From Oscillospiraceae bacterium (GTDB taxonomy: Bacteria > Bacillota > Clostridia > UMGS1883), in the NCBI GenBank assembly GCA_022508735.1, contig JAFLUQ010000096.1, forward strand, positions 1 to 9,042: a DNA stretch of 9,042 nt. The letters are read 5' to 3'. The translations under genes and the position numbers were made by a program. The notes under the pieces were generated by a model. That model worked only from the letters and a program-made list of their open reading frames with translations, was not told the origin of the DNA and ran no database searches. Of this stretch, positions 6,405 to 9,042 are shown in pieces (position 1 is the stretch's first letter; every line of letters starts with the position of its first letter).

Positions 6405-8160
6405 CGCCGCCCACCTCACTTATCGCATCAAATTTGCAGGCATAGGTGCACACTCCGCAGCCAAGGCACTGGTCAGGGTCTATGACGGCCTTGGTGCGGC
6501 CGGTGGCTTCGTCATTGACCTGTGAAAGAGCGGGGCAGCCCACATTCAGGCAGGCGCGGCAGCCAACGCACTTATCCTTTTTTACTTCCAACGCCGGTTT
6601 ATGCTTCACATTTTTCAGCAGAGCACAGGGGCGGCGCGCAATAACCAGCGACGGCTCCTCGGCGGCCAGCTCGGCCTCCACAGCCTCGCGCGTTTCGTCA
6701 ACCTTATATGGGTCAACCACCACAACACGGTTAATGCCTATGGCACGGGCCAAAGCCTCAAGATCAACGGCAGTGGTAGGATCACCGCTTATAGTAAGTC
6801 CGTTGGCAGGATTGTTTTGGTGGCCCGTCATTCCTGTTATGGAGTTATCAAGAACGATCACCGTAGACATGCCCTTATTATAGACAAGATCTATGAGCCC
6901 GGTGATACCGGAATGTATGAACGTGGAATCACCGATAACAGCCACAGCCTTCTTTGCCTGCTCCTTACCGCGGGCAGTGTTGAAGCCGTGAAGCCCGCTC
7001 ACCGATGCGCCCATACATACGACCGTGTCGATCATGGACAGAGGGGCCTGCGCCCCGAGGGTATAGCAGCCGATGTCACCGCTTACGAAGAGATTATTCT
7101 TCTTCAGTGCGTAGAACAGACCTCTGTGGGGGCAGCCCGCGCAAAGCACCGGAGGACGCGGGGGAATACTATCCTCAACAGAAAGCGTCGGCAGCACCTC
7201 TCCAAGCAGGGCCTCGCGCACAGTTCTCTGGGAGAATTCACCCATCCGGGAGAAAATTTCCTTGCCGGTCACGTCCACACCGTGCTTACGGCAATGGGTC
7301 TCGATTATATCGTCAAGCTCCTCAATGACATAGAGCTTTTCAACATTTTCTGCAAATTCCTTTATAAGCTTTATCGGCAGGGGATTCACCATACCAAGCT
7401 TCAGGTAGCTGGCACTCTCGCCGAGGGCCTCCCTCGCATAAGCATAGGCCGAGCCGGCGGCGATTATGCCTATTTTTTTATCGTTATACTCAATGCTGTT
7501 TATACCGGAGACCTCGGCGTATTCACGCAGAGCCTCGGTGCGCTTTTCAACCTTTTCATGGGCCACTCTGGCCTGAGCGGGCATCATGATGTTCTTCATA
7601 ACATCGCGCACATATTCCTTGTCGGGCCTTTCCTCCCGCTCACCGATCTCCACTGCACTGCGGGAGTGAGAAATCCTGGTGGAGAGACGAAGCAGAACAG
7701 GGGTATCAAACTCCTCTGATATGTCAAAGGCAAGCTTCGCATAGCTCTTGCATTCAGCGCTGTCGCAGGGTTCAAGCATAGGCACCTTTGATGCAATGGC
7801 GTGATTTCGGGAATCCTGCTCATTCTGAGAAGAGTGCATTCCCGGATCGTCGGCAACCGCACAGACCATTCCGGCGTTAACACCAATATATGACGCGGTG
7901 TACAGCGGGTCAGCCGCCACATTCAGCCCCACGTGCTTCATTGCACAAAAGCTCCTGACTCCGCCGGTGCAGGCCCCGAAGGCAACCTCAAAGGCTACCT
8001 TTTCGTTCGGTGCCCATTCGGAGAAAATTTCGGGATACTGCACTACAGATTCTGTGATCTCTGTGCTCGGCGTTCCCGGATAGGCTGAAACAACTTTGAC
8101 TCCCGCCTCATAAAGGCCGCGGGCCACCGCCTCATTGCCAAGTAGTAATTTCTTTTCCAT
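6397..8160 (-). CDS. iorA: Indolepyruvate:ferredoxin oxidoreductase, alpha subunit
   Basis: A 587-aa catalytic subunit that converts indolepyruvate and other aryl pyruvates, from aromatic amino acid transamination, to aryl-acetyl-CoA and CO2, reducing ferredoxin. Domains in order: N-terminal pyrimidine-binding domain with AYPGTPSTEI (26-35); central transketolase-C-like domain (about 225-330); TPP pyrophosphate-binding domain with CPHRG (343-347), GDS (410-412) and DNS (438-440) forming the GDG...NN-type motif; and a C-terminal 2x[4Fe-4S] ferredoxin domain. Cluster ligands are C531, C534, C537, C542 (four residues between the last two cysteines rather than three, then P543) and C565, C568, C571, C575 (followed by K, not P). 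The ATG at 8160 has AAGGA (8169-8173) 8 nt upstream. It is first in the iorAB operon. In anaerobes it supports fermentation of peptides, or can run reductively. Length and motifs are complete. Confidence 0.97.
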   Translation of the reverse strand: MEKKLLLGNEAVARGLYEAGVKVVSAYPGTPSTEITESVVQYPEIFSEWAPNEKVAFEVAFGACTGGVRSFCAMKHVGLNVAADPLYTASYIGVNAGMVCAVADDPGMHSSQNEQDSRNHAIASKVPMLEPCDSAECKSYAKLAFDISEEFDTPVLLRLSTRISHSRSAVEIGEREERPDKEYVRDVMKNIMMPAQARVAHEKVEKRTEALREYAEVSGINSIEYNDKKIGIIAAGSAYAYAREALGESASYLKLGMVNPLPIKLIKEFAENVEKLYVIEELDDIIETHCRKHGVDVTGKEIFSRMGEFSQRTVREALLGEVLPTLSVEDSIPPRPPVLCAGCPHRGLFYALKKNNLFVSGDIGCYTLGAQAPLSMIDTVVCMGASVSGLHGFNTARGKEQAKKAVAVIGDSTFIHSGITGLIDLVYNKGMSTVIVLDNSITGMTGHQNNPANGLTISGDPTTAVDLEALARAIGINRVVVVDPYKVDETREAVEAELAAEEPSLVIARRPCALLKNVKHKPALEVKKDKCVGCRACLNVGCPALSQVNDEATGRTKAVIDPDQCLGCGVCTYACKFDAISEVGGDE

Positions 8161-8196
8161 ATATAAAATCCTTATCCCTTTTTATTATTTTTTATT

Positions 8197-8225
8197 ATTA
8201 TATAATATCGGCCCCCAAAAAGCAA
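8197..8225 (-). promoter_or_regulatory. Probable promoter of iorAB
   Basis: Minus-strand TATAAT (8197-8202) lies 17 bp downstream of TTGCTT (8220-8225), a weak -35 box that keeps only the TTG. A start near 8190 would leave a leader of about 30 nt, too short for a riboswitch or T-box. The -10 is perfect but the surrounding run of A/T makes chance matches easy, so confidence is moderate. Confidence 0.45.
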
Positions 8226-8493
8226 TACTTTTTATAAACGGTAATAAAATAATCATAAAAAAGGAAAATTTTATGTCGGCTTTTGACCTGTTTTGCATAG
8301 TTAAATCAGCAAATTCCACAACTTTGCACAAAAAACACTACAAATTTTTTATATCCAAGATATGGTATCTTAATTGTGCTTTCCGTACAATATTGACAGC
8401 ATTCTTCCACAAGCAAGAAAAAACGTCATATTTTTTCATTGGTTTTCACAGGAGAATTTTATCCATGTTATTTCGCTCAATCATAAAATAATA
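8226..8493. other. AT-rich intergenic gap without a convincing gene
   Basis: About 270 bp, visibly more AT-rich than the flanking genes, between the iorAB promoter and the promoter of the small gene at 8555. One open frame of 72 codons begins at an ATG at 8273 with AAGG at 8261-8264 and ends at 8491. Its product is dominated by F, K, I and S with no recognised motif, as expected from translating AT-rich spacer. An orphan TTGACA at 8393-8398 has no suitable -10 box. The imperfect short hairpin AGATA-tgg-TATCT (8359-8371) is too weak to call. I see no RNA gene or repeat array. Confidence 0.5.
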
Positions 8494-8522
8494 TTGATTT
8501 TTATGCGTATTAATGCTATAAT
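8494..8522 (+). promoter_or_regulatory. Extended -10 promoter of the DUF6514-like gene
   Basis: TTGATT (8494-8499), 17-bp spacer and perfect TATAAT (8517-8522), preceded by TGC, which makes an extended -10 element. The predicted start near 8529 leaves a leader of about 25 nt containing AAAGGAGAG (8541-8549). Confidence 0.75.
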
Positions 8523-8554
8523 TTTTTTGAAAAGTAAATGAAAGGAGAGCATTA

Positions 8555-8812
8555 ATGAGTAAGCATCCAAGCGCACAGCATACCGAATACAGTTACAGCG
8601 TCATTACTTCCACGCCGGAGCAGCTTGAAGGAATTGAGGTATACGGCATACTGGCACAGATGTGGGAACACGGAAAGCTGATTTCCGCCGAAACCGTAGA
8701 AGGCATATTCTGCACGCGTGAGGAGGCCGAGGAATTTGCCTCCGTACTCAGCGAAAACGGTGTTGACCTCTGCCATCTTGCCGACGTGGCAGAGGATTGG
8801 ATTGTGAGGTAG
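8555..8812 (+). CDS. Small hypothetical protein, DUF6514-like
   Basis: An 85-aa soluble, acidic protein with no signal peptide or membrane segment. The start ATG at 8555 has a strong ribosome binding site, AAAGGAGAG (8541-8549). The arrangement resembles the clostridial DUF6514 family: an N-terminal strand region (TEYSYSVI, 10-17), a YGI element (30-32), a V-E-G-I-F strand (48-52), a helix with REEAEEFASVLSENGV (55-70), and an ending H-L-A-D-V-A-E-D-W (74-82) like the H-L-x-D-V-(V/I)-x-D signature. I place it there from pattern memory only, with moderate confidence; no function is known to me. It is a single-gene unit with its own promoter, between iorAB and the acyl-CoA ligase gene and opposite to both in strand. 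Upstream is AT-rich spacer; downstream is a terminator hairpin. Confidence 0.72.
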   Translation: MSKHPSAQHTEYSYSVITSTPEQLEGIEVYGILAQMWEHGKLISAETVEGIFCTREEAEEFASVLSENGVDLCHLADVAEDWIVR

Positions 8813-8847
8813 ATAAACAGGCTGCCGCTAAAGCAGCTGCTACTGAA

Positions 8848-8877
8848 AAACCCGCCACTTTTTCGAGTGGCGGGTTT
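8848..8877. terminator. GC-rich terminator between convergent genes
   Basis: AAACCCGCCACT (8848-8859) pairs perfectly with AGTGGCGGGTTT (8866-8877) around TTTTCG. On the minus strand five T residues follow the stem, so it should end the acyl-CoA ligase transcript well. On the plus strand only three T follow, making it weaker for the small gene ending at 8812. A smaller hairpin GCTGC/GCAGC (8821-8825 with 8833-8837) precedes it. Confidence 0.88.
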
Positions 8878-8905
8878 AATCATATCAAAATATGAAACTA
8901 TTCAA

Positions 8906-9042
8906 TTATGAACGGTTTTGCTCCTCTACCAGACGAACGCCGCAGTAGATCTTGCGCAGCTTCGGCTTTTCGATCTTGCCGGTGGCATTGCGGGGAACAT
9001 CGGCAAAGATGATCTTCCGGGGGCGCTTGTAACGGGGCAGAT
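8906..9042 (-). CDS. Acyl-CoA ligase / AMP-binding enzyme, C-terminal fragment
   Basis: Only the last 44 residues are in the window; the gene continues past the right edge. The visible part, YKRPRKIIFADVPRNATGKI followed by EKPKLRKIY, is the C-terminal A10 motif of the ANL superfamily, where the lysine of the TGK triplet contacts the adenylate during acid activation. These enzymes activate a carboxylic acid with ATP to an acyl-adenylate and then load it on CoA. The NATGKIEKPKLR form is typical of fatty or aryl acid CoA ligases. It ends at TAA (8906-8908) and is followed by the terminator at 8848-8877. An aryl-acetate substrate would fit the nearby iorAB, but the substrate pocket is outside the window, so this is inference. 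Other ANL enzymes cannot be excluded. Confidence 0.85.
   Translation of the reverse strand, partial: LPRYKRPRKIIFADVPRNATGKIEKPKLRKIYCGVRLVEEQNRS

Noticed and set aside
6405..6419. GTG at 6419 as the start of iorB
   Set aside because: The bases GTGAGGTGG are the Shine-Dalgarno sequence for the ATG at 6404, and the MNKNILIVGVGGQG start matches the family.
6601..7719. Long plus-strand open frame of 372 codons opposite iorA
   Set aside because: It is fully antisense to iorA, whose TPP and iron-sulfur motifs are complete; no ribosome binding site fits and the product has no recognisable domain.
8359..8371. AGATA-tgg-TATCT mini hairpin
   Set aside because: A five-bp AT-rich stem is expected by chance in such sequence and has no T-run or repeat partner.
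8135..8491. Plus-strand open frame of 118 codons spanning the iorA start and the AT-rich gap
   Set aside because: Its beginning overlaps the iorA start and promoter on the other strand, and the product is low-complexity F/I/K/Y from AT-rich DNA. The shorter 8273 start is only marginally better.

Overview
The window looks like chromosomal DNA of an anaerobic, low-to-mid GC Bacillota bacterium, most likely a gut Clostridia of the Oscillospiraceae/Ruminococcaceae type. The reasons are strong AGGAGG-type ribosome binding sites, TTGACA/TATAAT promoters in AT-rich gaps between roughly 50% GC genes, intrinsic terminators, and the gene content: an OPT peptide transporter, PepD, an indolepyruvate:ferredoxin oxidoreductase and a short FNT channel. 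This assignment is inference; there is no rRNA or marker gene to test it.

Layout. (1) Positions 1-175 contain a leftward promoter firing out of the window and a 10-bp inverted repeat. (2) 176-646 (-) encodes a LURP-one/Tubby-like small protein with its own promoter. (3) 806-5071 (+) is a peptide-utilisation block: consensus promoter, OPT-family oligopeptide transporter, an imperfect terminator-like hairpin, a stand-alone PqqD-like protein, a one-TM protein with a winged-helix-like tail, and PepD dipeptidase, closed by a strong terminator. (4) 5109-5814 (+) is a single-gene unit for a short formate/nitrite-type channel with a perfect consensus promoter. (5) 5829-8225 (-) is the iorAB operon, facing the channel gene across a shared bidirectional terminator. 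(6) 8226-8493 is an AT-rich gap with nothing convincing. (7) 8494-8812 (+) is a small DUF6514-like gene with its own extended -10 promoter. (8) 8906-9042 (-) is the C-terminal end of an acyl-CoA ligase (AMP-forming) running in from the right edge.

Functional reading (inference). OPT imports short peptides and PepD cleaves dipeptides. The released aromatic amino acids, after transamination, can be oxidatively decarboxylated by IorAB to aryl-acetyl-CoA with reduction of ferredoxin, and an acyl-CoA ligase family enzyme sits nearby. The FNT channel could export a small fermentation acid. Most of the window is ordinary metabolism. The least explained parts are the orphan PqqD-like/membrane winged-helix pair inside the peptide operon, the hairpin before it, and the divergent short FNT. 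I found no CRISPR, mobile element, tRNA, rRNA, recognised riboswitch or clear defence system.
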